64,000 nt of DNA, taken from Polyodon spathula. Lineage: Eukaryota; Chordata; Actinopteri; Acipenseriformes; Polyodontidae. Every line of letters begins with the position of its first letter. The stretch's first letter is position 1. Of this stretch, positions 35,692 to 45,702 are shown one piece after another. The position numbers and the translations under genes were made by a program. The DNA lies in NCBI RefSeq assembly GCF_017654505.1, contig NC_054543.1:21898976-21962975 (forward strand). Reading direction: 5' to 3'. The notes under the pieces are model-generated. The model was not told the DNA's origin and searched no databases. It saw nothing but the letters and a program-made list of their open reading frames with translations.

Positions 35692-36280
35692 GATTATGAT
35701 GTGGAACAAGCGCCAGACTCTTCAAAGGGTGCAATGAAGAGAAAACAATGTGAAGACGCAATACATAATCCTAAACCCAAGCAGAATAAAAGCAGAGTCA
35801 AAGCACATCATAGGAAATGCACCATATCCTGCTTGCTTAACTCCGACACAGGTAATTAAGCCAATACAATATGAAACACTAAATTTCAGTGAAATAGCTG
35901 ACTGTGCATCACATACAAGCTCTTTTGGAGAAGAAAGTGGACACTTTGACTTCAGTAATGAAGATGAAAATCCAGTTGTTAAACATTCCACACCAAAGCC
36001 AAGCAACAAAGTGAATTGCTTTCCATGGGACATGCCTGAAATCAAAATTAAATTTCATGGAATTCCGCTAAGTAATGACAGCCTGGAAATTGGCTAATTC
36101 TTCAGTGATTGAAGATGCAATTTCTGCTCTTGTTTGCAAGACAAAGCAAAACAGCAACGTTTTAGCATGCCCAACATACATATATCAGTGTGTGAAAGCT
36201 GATACATTGATACATTTTCTATCCTTTTCTGGAAAGCACTGCAACTCTCAACAAAGACATTTTGTTAATTCAATTCAACA
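35692..36280 (+). pseudogene. Linker and N-terminal part of Ulp1-like protease
   Basis: Frames after the TAA at 35689-35691 give an acidic, serine-rich linker (FGEESGHFDFSNEDEN) and then, after a shift near 36090, VIEDAISALV and ACPTYIYQC. These resemble the start of Ulp1/SENP-type domains. The frame breaks again at about 36280. Confidence 0.5.
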
Positions 36281-36283
36281 CTG

Positions 36284-36565
36284 ATGTCTGGGGGGCTGGA
36301 TTTCATTGGTGTTCATTGGTGTTTTGGTGTGGTAATCTTTTCTACACGTGAGCTAGTCATTCTTGATTCTGTGAAATCAAGATCCCAAGCACATGGTAAA
36401 GTGTTGTTGTGTATTGTTGCTGCCTGCTATCAGATAGCTGATGCAACTTTCAATAAAGATGAGGGGAATGTGATCATGTATTCCGATGCTCTGCAGCAAA
36501 ACAATTCAGATGACTGTGGGTTGTACACTATTTTACACTACACTACACTATTGCATTTACAATAA
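36284..36565 (+). pseudogene. Ulp1/SENP-like (C48) protease core
   Basis: Ninety-three codons with all four C48 positions in order: His in GVHWCFGVV, Asp in LVILDSVKS, Gln in QQNNSD and the nucleophile Cys in SDDCGLYTI. The family removes SUMO or related modifiers in the nucleus. A short duplication (GGTGTTCATT / GGTGTTTT) lies right at the His. Its place beside the transposase suggests an element-encoded protease rather than a host SENP gene. Confidence 0.75.
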
Positions 36566-36570
36566 TCACA

Positions 36571-36635
36571 GGTAAAACATATGGATATATTGAGAGTACA
36601 TCTGTATTTAAATGGGTTGCAGTGATTATTTCAGA
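36571..36635 (+). other. Possible 65-nt intron before the PHD module
   Basis: GTAAAA follows CAG at 36571 and TTATTTCAG ends at 36635. Both are good splice-site matches, and the interval separates the protease from the PHD module. The reading frames on the two sides do not join exactly because of an indel upstream, so support is moderate. Confidence 0.35.
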
Positions 36636-36948
36636 TCACAAACCCTGCAGGTGCAGAAAGAAGGATAGGATAGCTCCACGTTCCTATTCAAAACTGCACA
36701 AAACCCTTGTGGCAAAAGATATGTGCATGCCTCTAACACAAAAACCACTAATGCACTACTTATCTACACTTACTAACCATGACAACAGCAGACAGTCTAC
36801 CTGTGGAGATAGCTCGTGTTCCGGCAACTTTTCAACTGACGACTGCATGGTTCTTTGTTGTCAATGCAGGAAGTGGTATCATGGAGCCTGCCTTTCAACA
36901 AACACCATAAAACCTCCAAAGTATTTCATTTGTGAGACCTGCTGGTAA
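36622..36948 (+). pseudogene. PHD-finger module of the MULE-type element
   Basis: The C-terminal ~50 residues have a Cys/His pattern, CGDSSC...CCQCRKWYHGAC...FICETCW, that fits a C4HC3 PHD finger, including the aromatic before the second half (KWYH). PHD fingers usually read histone H3 tails. The frame ends in a stop right after the last Cys, as if it were the protein C-terminus. Confidence 0.75.
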
Positions 36949-38764
36949 ATCAAAATATTTCTGTTTTGTGAAAATCGACACAAAGTTAGTAAAAGTGATT
37001 TTATGGAAAATTGAAATATGAGCATTCAACTCAGAATAGTTTCTGAGATATAACTGTTTACACCTAGACGGTACCAGCCCTTTATTGTTAAGCTGATTAA
37101 GTGAAAAACACCCTCAGTGCTTATGGCAAAGTGCCCCGCCCCTGTCTGTATTTTGTGTTGTATGTTGTGTGTTAATGTTGGTGTATAGTCACTGGTACAC
37201 AGGATATAAACGGGTCTGTGTAACACAAGTGTTTAAAATGTATATTTGTATTTAGGCACGAGGATCACACCTAACCCAGTGTGGTTTCAATGTATTTGAT
37301 GCTTATTCCCATTGTATTGGTTCTAAATGTTGTGTTGATGTTTGTTTAGGACGGGCGTGTGTGCAATCTCTCCCAGTCAACTGAGGTACGATTTTGTTTA
37401 TTATTTGTGTTTATGCATTTTATATAAACGCTGGCTAGCATTTGAAAACCTTCCGTCTCTTCGGTTTGCAGGAATCCAGGAGTGCCAGCCACTGTTTCAT
37501 TTAACGTTTCTTTTACTTGTTATTTTAGTGTCTTTTCTAGGGTTTTATTTATTTGTGCCTTTGGTGCTGTTTAGGTTTCCTGATGTATATCTGTTGCTAG
37601 ACCACATTGCTTTCTGATTCTGTGTTTACTCGGGATCTCTTGCTTAAGAGTATTCTGTAGCGTTTTACTATTGTTGAGCCGTGTTTGTTGGGACTTGGTT
37701 CCTCCAACCACACTGTCGATCAAGTAAAAGCACTTTATTTGTATTTGGCATTTTATAATTTGATCGGTATGGCTTAAGTATTGCATTCTTTTCTTTTGCT
37801 GTTCGAGTTTGTTTATGTTCTTTTTTCACTTTTGGTTTCTGTCTGTGTTTTATTTTCTTATTATTCTTTTAGACATTTATTTGATCACTGTGTGGTATGG
37901 TCGCTGTGTGGTATGGTCGCTCAATTCCTGCAACGAACTGGGCCTAGATATACTGTTAGCTAGTAAAGAGGATCCTGTTTTAATATTCTTTTAACCTGAT
38001 TGTTTGATGTGGTAATAAAACATTTGTTATTAACTGCACTAACTCTCGTTCCTTCATTAAGTTGAGGGGACCAAAAGTTTATTTCTTTGTCTTTACAACC
38101 TTGAGCAGGGGTTCAAATACTTTTGGTGGTTCTAGATAGAAGTGCTTATAATTTATTTTTGCGATTCTGACTTTCAAATGCCGTCAGGATATTTAATATT
38201 TCTATTTAGGAAAAGTCAAGAACAGACAGCCGCCGATTTAACACACGTAGAGTATTGACGGACATGGCTGGACTGACTCGCCGTTGCCACCTGTTGGCGA
38301 ATAGTGTTCAGTACTTGGAGCCAGTTTCCTACATAGGTTAATGTGTGGCAGAGGATGCTGGGAGTGAGAAATATGGTAGGGAAAGCTGAATTATCATAGT
38401 TTCATTATTAGTTATTGTAAAGTTCCAATATTGTTAAATGCATTACCCTGTAACTGTTATATTTCTATTTGTGTAATATGTGGATGTCACCTTGAGAGGC
38501 AGAGTAGTGCTCTAGGGTGGGTGGATGGTGCTGATTTGTTGTAGCTGTATAAATTGCATTCAATGTGAGATCCTTTGTGTGTGTCTCCAATAATTCTTTT
38601 GATCGCTGCACTATTATAAATTAAGAAATAAGCTAGAAAAATGCACGTAATATTCATTGATTTGTCTGATGCATTTATCCACATCAACTGACATCTATAT
38701 ACCTATATAAAAAGTACAAGGTTTATGTAAAAGTATGTTAAGAGGAACGGTAGGTCCTGATAAA

Positions 38765-38769
<5 letters not shown>
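36949..38769. other. Non-coding region, possible LTR-like piece
   Basis: No coding domain. Between about 37120 and 38040 there is a TATA-like GATATAAACGGG (37201) and an AATAAA (38015), the arrangement of a solo LTR or an old terminal exon. Bounding repeats could not be shown. A 15-bp duplication (GTGTGGTATGGTCGC) occurs at about 37890-37919. Confidence 0.3.

Positions 38770-38806
<37 letters not shown>
38770..38806. repeat. Poly(A) tract
   Basis: Run of 37 A residues shortly before the SINE head at 38862. Confidence 0.95.
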
Positions 38807-38809
<3 letters not shown>

Positions 38810-38861
38810 TCAGAAACTGCCGAGATTTAGCAACAAGACACTAGCAATCTTTCACTTGCAT

Positions 38862-38985
38862 CTGTGGCGTAGTGGTTAGAGCAATGTGCTCCTGACCAAA
38901 GGGTTGTGAGTTCAATCACAGGTGTGGGACACATTGCTGCTGGTCTAGTTAAAAATCCAACTGTATAAATTAGTAATGGTATGTC
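38862..38985 (+). mobile_element. tRNA-derived SINE head
   Basis: TGGCGTAGTGGTTAGAGC matches the A box and GAGTTCAATCAC resembles the B box of RNA polymerase III promoters, in the order and spacing of a tRNA. The body continues with TTAAAAATCCAACTGTATAA. The absence of a proper tRNA 3' half and the SINE-like body argue against a functional tRNA gene. The tail seems lost at the neighbouring Tc1 element. Confidence 0.65.
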
Positions 38986-38995
38986 ATAACACACA

Positions 38996-40540
38996 CAGTG
39001 GCTCTCAAGTATTCACACCCCCTTGGACTTTTCCACATTTTATTGTGTTACAACATGGAATCAAAATGGATTTAATTAGGATTTTTTGTCACTGATCAAC
39101 ACAAAAGTCCATAATGTCAAAGTGAAAAAATAAAATCTACAGATTTGTTCTAAATTAATAACAAATACAAAACAGAACATAATTGATTGCATAAGTATTC
39201 ACCCCCTTGAGCCAATATTTGGCAGCAATTACAGCCATGAGTCTATTTGGATAAGTCTCTACCAGCTTTGCACATCTGGACACTGCAATTTTTGTCCATT
39301 CTTCTTTGCAAAATTGCTCAAGCTCCATCAAGTTGGATGGGGACCTTTGGTGAACATCTATTTTCAACTCTTTCCACATATTCTCATTGGGATTGAGGTC
39401 CGGGTTTTGACTGGGCCACTCCAGGACATTGACCTTTTTGTTTTTAAGCCACTTCAGTGCGACTTTGGCTGTATGTTTGGGTTCATTGTCCTGTTGGAAG
39501 GTGAATCTTCCAAGTCCCAGGTCTCTTGCAGACTTCAGCAGGTTTTCCTCCAGGATCTCTCTACTTTGCTGCATCCATTTTGCCCTTTATCTTCACAAGC
39601 TTTTCAGGCCCTGATGCAGAGAAACATCCCCATAGCATGATCCTGCCACCACCATGCTTCATGGTAGGGGTAGTGTTCTCCGGAGGCTTTCGCCAAACAT
39701 AGCACTTAGCCAAAAAGCTCTATTTTAGTCTCATCTGACCATAGAATTTTCTTCCACTTGGTCTCAGTCTCCCACATGCCTTCTGGCAAACTCTAGCCGA
39801 GATTTGATGTGAGTTTTTTCAACAATGGCTTTCTTTTTGCTACTCTCCCATAAAGGCCAGTTTTGTGAAGCAGCCGGGCTATTGTTGCCATATGCACAGT
39901 GTCTCCCAGCTCAGCTGTGGAAGACTGTAACTCCTTTAGAGTTGCCATAGGCCACTTGGTGGCCTCCCTGACTAGTGCCCTTCTCGCCCGGATACTCAGT
40001 TTTTGAGGATGCCTGTTCTAGACAGATTCACAGCCATATTCTCTCCATTTCTTAATAATGGACTTTACTGTGCTCCGGGGGATATTCAATGCCTTGGAAA
40101 TGTTCTTATATCCCATGGTGCTTTTGAAGAACCTTATTCCGGATTTGCTTTGAATGTTCCTTCGTCTTCATGATGTATTTTTTGTTAGGAAATGTACTAA
40201 CCAACAGTGGGACCTCCCGGAGACGGGTATTTAACCTGAAATCATGTGAAACCCCTTAATTGCATACAGGTGGACTCCATTCAACGAATTATGTGACTTC
40301 TAAAGACAATTGGTTGCACCAGAGCTTATTTAGTTGTGTCATAGCAAAGGGGGTGAATACTATGCAATCAATTATTTTCTGTTTTATATTTTTAATTTTT
40401 AGAACAATTTCACTTTGACCTTATGGACTTTTTTTGTGTTGATCAGTGGCAAAAACTCAAATTAAACAAAAACTAATTAAATCTATTTTGATTCCATGTC
40501 GTAACGCAATAAAATGTGGAAAAGTCCAAGGGGGGTGAAA
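38996..40540 (-). mobile_element. Tc1/mariner transposon, near full length
   Basis: A 1.5-kb Tc1-like element with long inverted ends: CACCCCCTTGGACTTTTCCA on the left and the same with changes on the reversed right, then matching AACATGGAATCAAAATGGAT-type sequence. The minus-strand transposase starts at about 40170 (MKTKEHSKQIR) and is broken by stops in its first half. The outermost right end is degraded. It lies between the SINE head and CR1 copy 4. Confidence 0.88.
39155..39574 (-). pseudogene. Tc1 transposase C-terminal part
   Basis: 139 open codons with the second Asp in [12 protein letters not shown] and the Glu in [14 protein letters not shown], then LEQFCKEEW and a C-terminal extension. 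The catalytic residues in this part are intact. The upstream half with the first Asp and the DNA-binding region is frameshifted. Confidence 0.85.
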
Positions 40541-40664
40541 ATAATAAGTAAATAAACTAGTTGTTTTTCCCCCCATAGTGTTGCCGATTGTAGATGAAAA
40601 GGTGTATTGTACATTCAGAAGGGAATACCATTTAATTGTACTTGTAAATCGCATACCTTAAACC

Positions 40665-40668
<4 letters not shown>

Positions 40669-40701
<33 letters not shown>
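40669..40701. repeat. Poly(A) tract
   Basis: Run of 33 A residues about 70 bp before CR1 copy 4. Whether it belongs to a lost retroposon is not known. Confidence 0.93.
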
Positions 40702-40702
<1 letters not shown>

Positions 40703-40819
40703 CCGACAAAGTCCAAGCTCAGAAGTTGTAGCGGTGGCTAAAAGATTAGCTGCATTACTATGTGTTTAGAATGGAACTAGTCTACTTGGAGAAAAGATCC
40801 TCGAGCAGGTTCGGAAGCA

Positions 40820-42071
40820 TTTAAACTAGAAAGGAAGGGGGGAGAAATCAACAAAAAAACAGAAGGGAGACCGCATCAAAACAAGAACAACAACTCAGGT
40901 AAGACAACCATTAAATGTATTTATCTAAATGCTAGAAGTATCAGAAACAAAATTCTAGAACTTGAAGCTACTGCACTAACAGGTAACTATGATGTGATAG
41001 GTGTTACAGAAACGTGGTTATCTGAGAGTGATGGGGACGAATATAATATTTGTGGGTATACACTGTATAGGAAAGACAGGCAGGACAGAAGAGGAGGAGG
41101 GGTAGCGCTATACATAAGAAACAGTCTTGAAGCCCAGGTGTTAAACCTGGACAAAGAAAATAAAACCGAATCAATATGGGTCAGAATAACAGACAAAAAT
41201 TCAAAAGGCATAATAATAGGAGCATGCTATAGACCGCCAGATTCAGACGGTGAGCACAATAATCTGTTATACAATGACATTAGAAATGCGTGTAGCAAAG
41301 GAGAAGCCATACTAATGGGGGATTTCAACTTCCCCCAAATAAAATGGGAAAACCCGGTGGGTAGCACGACTAGAAATGGTGGAAATGACAAATGACTGCT
41401 TCCTAACACAATTTGTGAAGGCACCCACTAGAGGGGAGGCATGCCTTGATTTAGTCTTTTCAAATAACGAAGACAGAATAACTAAAACAGAGGTCAGAGA
41501 ACCACTGGCAAACTCAGACCACAACATGGTCTCATTTGAAGTGTTTTTTAAAACCCCAAAAGTAAAGACTAAAGCTAAGGTTTACAATTTTAGAAAAGCA
41601 AACTATGAAGGAATGAAACAGAGACTAACAGAAGTAGATTGGAGTAAAATAGAGAAAACACCCACAGAAGAAGGATGGTTGTTCTTCAAAAATGTAGTAC
41701 TAGAGGCGCAAAACAATTATATCCCTAAAGTAGACAAATCTAAATGTAAAACTAAATTGCCAAAATGGTTTAATAGATCAATTAAAAAAAATATTCAGCG
41801 AAAAAAGGCACTTTACAGAGCATTAAAAAAGGACCAAAAAGAAAGTACACAGAAAGAGTACACGGAACTGCAAATGCAAGTCAAAAAGGAAGTTAGAAAG
41901 GCCAAGAGAGAAATAGAAATGAACATTGCTAAGGGAGCTAAAACCAATTCCAAAATGTTTTTCCAATATTACAACAGCAAGAGAACATTCAAAGAGGAGA
42001 TTAAATGTTTAAGAGATACAAATGGCAAAATCGTAGAGGAAGAAAAAAAAAATAGCAAATATGTTAAATGA
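40820..42071 (+). pseudogene. CR1 ORF2 endonuclease (copy 4)
   Basis: The ORF2 frame opens upstream of and overlaps the ORF1 stop, running through EINKKTEGRPH and IYLNARSIRNKILELE into TETWLS, GGGVALYIR, ACYRPP and GDFNFP. A deletion near 41370 (bases after GGGTAGC missing compared with copy 2) shifts the frame; EAPTRGE-type sequence, NSDHNMV and the linker follow in 41376-42071. The oligo-A tract before the RT has ten A residues and shifts the frame again. Confidence 0.88.
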
Positions 42072-43656
42072 TTACTTTTCACAAGTTTTTACAAAGGAAG
42101 ATACTGACAACATGCCCCACATGTCATCCAGTTCCTATCCAGTTTTAAATAACTTTAGCATAACTGAGGCAGAAGTGTTAAAGGGACTAGGAGCTCTTAA
42201 AATAAACAAATCCCCTGGGCCGGATGAGATCCTCCCAGTAGTACTCAAAGAAATGAAAGAAGTAATTTACAAACCGCTAACCAAGATCATGCAGCAGTCT
42301 CTTGACACAGGGGTTGTACCGACAGACTGGAAAATTGCAAACGTAATACCGATCCACAAAAAGGGAAACAAAACTGAACCAGGTAACTACAGACCAGTAA
42401 GCCTGACTTCTATTATATGCAAACTTATGGAAACTATAATAAGATCCAAAATGGAAAATTACCTATATGGTAACAGGGTACTGGGAGACAGTCAACATGG
42501 TTTTAGGAAAGGGAGATCGTGTCTAACTAACTTGCTTGATTTTTTTGAGGATGCAACATCGATAATGGATAATTGCAAAGCATATGACATGGTTTATTTA
42601 GATTTCCAGAAAGCTTTTGACAAAGTCCCGCACAAAAGATTAATTCTCAAACTGAACGCAGTTGGGATTCAAGGAAACACATGTACATGGATTAGGGAGT
42701 GGTTAACTTGTAGAAAACAGAAAGTACTGATTAGAGGAAAAACCTCAGAATGGAGTGTGGTAACCAGCGGTGTACCACAGGGATCAGTATTAGGTCCTCT
42801 GCTATTCCTAATCTACATTAATGATTTAGATTCTGGTATAGTAAGCAAACTTGTTAAATTTGCAGACGACACAAAAGTAGGAGGAGTGGCAAACACTGTT
42901 GCAGCAGCAAAGGTCATTCAAAATGATCTAGACAAGATTCAGAACTGGGCAGACACATGGCAAATGACATTTAATAGAGAAAAGTGTAAGGTACTGCACG
43001 CAGGAAATAAAAATGTGCATTATAAATATCATATGGGAGATATTGAAATTGGAGAAGGAATCTATGAAAAAGACCTAGGAGTTTTTGTTGACTCAGAAAT
43101 GTCTTCATCTAGACAATGTGGGGAAGCTATAAAAAAGGCTAACAAGATGCTCGGATACATTGTGAAAAGTGTTGAATTTAAATCAAGGGAAGTAATGTTA
43201 AAACTGTACAATGCACTAGTAAGACCTCATCTTGAATATTGTGTGCAGTTCTGGTCACCTCGCTATAAAAAAGATATTGCTGCTCTAGAAAGAGTGCAAA
43301 GAAGAGCGACCAGAATTATTCCGGGCTTAAAAGGCATGTCATATGCAGACAGGCTAAAAGAATTGAATCTGTTCAGTCTTGAACAAAGAAGACTACGTGG
43401 CGACCTAATTCAAGCATTCAAAATTCTAAAAGGTATTGACAGTGTCGACGCAAGGGACTTTTTCAGCCTGAAAAAAAAAACAAGGACCAGGGGTCACAAA
43501 TGGAGTTTAGACAAAGGGGCATTCAGAACAGAAAATAGGAGGCACTTTTTTACACAGAGAATTGTGAGGGTCTGGAATCAACTCCCCAGTAATGTTGTTG
43601 AAGCTGACACCCTGGGATCCTTCAAGAAGCTGCTTGATGAGATTTTGGATCAATAA
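42061..43656 (+). pseudogene. CR1 ORF2 reverse transcriptase (copy 4)
   Basis: 531 open codons with an undamaged RT: SPGPDEI, RPVSLTSIICK (complete here, unlike copy 1), LDFQKAFDKV, VPQGSVLGPLL and FADDTK, and the CR1 C-terminal blocks. A single-base loss near 43646 changes the last residues (LDEILDQ instead of LDEILGSISY). The RT domain could be folded if translated, but it lacks an in-frame link to the endonuclease. Confidence 0.9.
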
Positions 43657-43738
43657 GCTACTAACAACCAAACGAGCAAGATGGGCCGAATGGCCTCCTC
43701 TCGTTTGTAAACTTTCTTATGTTCTTATGTTCTTATGT

Positions 43739-44595
43739 TATTTTATTTCCCTGACTCTCTAATGATCCTCCCGGCTCCACCTTCTAGAGGGCAGAGGTCA
43801 GTTTACCAGCACAAAAGGACTGCGTGTGTGAGTGCACTCTCTTTTCCTGATTCAGCAGACAAGCAGTAGGAGAGCCAGTCAGAGAAAAGGGAAATCAAGC
43901 AAACTCCGCTGAAGTGTATCAGGCACCCCAAAGAGAAGCAGGAAGGTTCCAGAGACAGTGTTAGCTGACAGGGAAGAGAGAGAGACAGCTGAGAGACAGT
44001 TTGCTATATTTAAAAAGGCCTTGAGTTAAAATGTTCAATGAGCTCGTGGACTGTTGTGACTGTGAATTACTGCGTTCTACACTGGAAGAAGCCCAAATCT
44101 GGACTTAGTGAAATTACAGAGACTGATTTTTTTTAAGTTATATGACAATTTTATTTAAGTTATATGATTATTGGCAAATGTTTTGTGGTGTTATGTAAAA
44201 AATAGGTTACATAGACTGATTATAATAAGCAGTGTCTTTGTGTTTGGTTTTATTTTAGAATGATTAAAAGTGCAGTTTTGTAAAGTTCAAAATAAAATTA
44301 AGAAATAATTCAGGGGCAGCTACAAGTTGGAGACAGTCTAAACGAGTGAAACTCTGAATGTAATTGCTCTTCCAATGATAAGGCTTATTGTGGATATGTT
44401 ACTGTGCACTAAATAGGTTAGTGGGATTTTATGGGTTTGTCTCATTGAATGTAATCAAGTGTAAACCTGTGACTCCCAGTTTCAAAACACACACAGACAA
44501 ATACTTTATTTGTTAACTCCTCGACTTTGATTATTAAGTGGCTTACTTAATATAAAAGTAACAGGGTTAAGTTTAATAAGTAATAAACAGAATAA
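43739..44595. other. Non-coding region, nothing recognised
   Basis: No domain-bearing frame or transposon end seen. Confidence 0.35.
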
Positions 44596-44599
44596 CACA

Positions 44600-44890
44600 C
44601 CTGATGTCATATTATAGGTTTACCATACGAGTCAAAATAGGCTGCAGACTGGTGCTTCGCAAGAACATTGACATTGCCTCTGGTCTCATCAATGGGGCAA
44701 TAGGGAAGCTTCAAGATTTTCCTACTATCTGGGACAACAGAAGTATGGTCATAACCATATCATTTAACAATGGAGTCACCCATACCTTGGAACGTTTACG
44801 CATAAAGTTTGAAATCCTGGACAGTGTCTACATTGTTTAAATAGCACTTCCCAGTCATTGGTGCTCATTCAACCACCATTCACAAATGTT
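44600..44890 (+). pseudogene. PIF1-like helicase C-terminal fragment (Helitron?)
   Basis: The frame at 44604-44840 reads VKIGCRLVLRKNIDIASGLINGAIG and then ITISFNNGVTHTLERLRIKFE. This matches the 2B and following region of PIF1-type helicases, as found at the end of Helitron Rep-helicase proteins. After a frame change near 44840 the sequence FPVIGAHSTTIHKC follows, resembling helicase motif VI (TIHKxQG). No Rep domain or Helitron end was found, so a Helitron origin is inference. Confidence 0.65.
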
Positions 44891-44939
44891 AGGGTAAGAC
44901 GCCACAGGAATTCGCACAGGTGGAATAGTTTTTGAAAAC

Positions 44940-45702
44940 TGGGGTGGACGTCAAATCCAGTGGAGTTTGACGTCAACGTCTCATGTTATCCGAGTTCCCT
45001 AGATAACGGGATTCAACTATTCGAACTTCCTCTGGTTGTTCAAGGGTTCACTGTGTTTCATTTTCTAATTGTAAATGTAATTCTAGGTGATATTAATATT
45101 AACATTGACTCAGATCACTGTTACCTAGCATGGGATTTTCTAGCCCTCTTGGACTGTTTTGGCCTTAAGCAGACAGTCCATGCTCCAACTCGCAACAAAG
45201 GCCATATAATGGATTTAATTATCACTAACTGTCCTTCAGCTTCTTTCATGAGTACCTTAAGAATATCTGATCATCTGGCTATTTTATTTGAATTAGAATT
45301 CACTGTCCCTCTTTCTACTCCAAAACGTAGTCAACTTTCGAAACTGGTGCTCTGTTGATCAAGTTCTCTGAATCTGTTTCTTCACTCTCTATCTTTTCTA
45401 TTCCTAATACATTGGATGAGAAGGTGCAGTCTTTCAACAGATCCTTAGTTAATACCTTAGACTCCCTGACCGCAGTCAAGACTAAGTACGTCTCCTACAC
45501 CCGGCGTGCGCCATGGTATACCATGGAGCTGTGCTCTCTTAAGGCCGGCTGTCGTAAAATTGTGCATAGATGGCAGATTCTGCTCTTACTGTCCATCTAC
45601 ACTCCTGGAAGGAATCTCTGGTTGAATACAGGGCTGCTTTGGCAGCTGCCAGACCGAGCTATTTTTCAAATATTATTTCTAATAATCAAGATAATCCTAG
45701 AC
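44940..45702 (+). mobile_element. L2-type LINE, 5' part (split by CR1)
   Basis: L2-clade non-LTR element, endonuclease end. Visible are GDININIDSD (the GDxN motif), HAPTRNKGHIMDLIIT and ISDHLAI (the SDH motif), then, in 45355-45702, VSYTRRAPWYTMEL and the linker ending NNQDNPR. The N-terminal part is missing and the frame changes near 45358. CR1 copy 5 interrupts it at 45702/45703, and the L2 resumes at 48055. Confidence 0.8.

Larger units (their letters stand above)
33784..36948 (+). mobile_element. Decayed MULE-type transposon with Ulp1 and PHD modules
   Basis: A 3.2-kb block of successive frames that together encode, in order, a Mutator-like (MULE) transposase, a SWIM zinc finger, a lysine-rich linker, an Ulp1/C48-type cysteine protease and a PHD finger. 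The combination of MULE, Ulp1 and PHD is known from some Mutator-related families (PHD in Rehavkus-type, Ulp1 in certain MULEs). At least one stop and four frame changes interrupt it. Terminal inverted repeats and target duplications could not be located. Confidence 0.75.
40773..43738 (+). mobile_element. CR1-type LINE, copy 4
   Basis: Nearly 3 kb of CR1 in the plus orientation: the last codons of ORF1 (GEKILEQVRKHLN and TAG), all of ORF2 and the tail with TTATGTTC repeats up to 43738. Compared with copy 2 it lacks the esterase remnant. No target-site duplication was identified. Together with copy 2 it defines the family's structure. Confidence 0.93.

Noticed and set aside
36284..36948. Host SENP or PHD-protein gene exons
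   Set aside because: The modules follow a MULE transposase on the same strand with the same degree of decay, and no host exon-intron structure is seen.
37120..38040. Solo LTR
   Set aside because: TATA-like and AATAAA signals are present, but TG...CA borders and a target duplication could not be shown.
38862..38935. A tRNA gene
   Set aside because: A- and B-box-like sequences are present, but the acceptor stem does not close and a SINE body follows.
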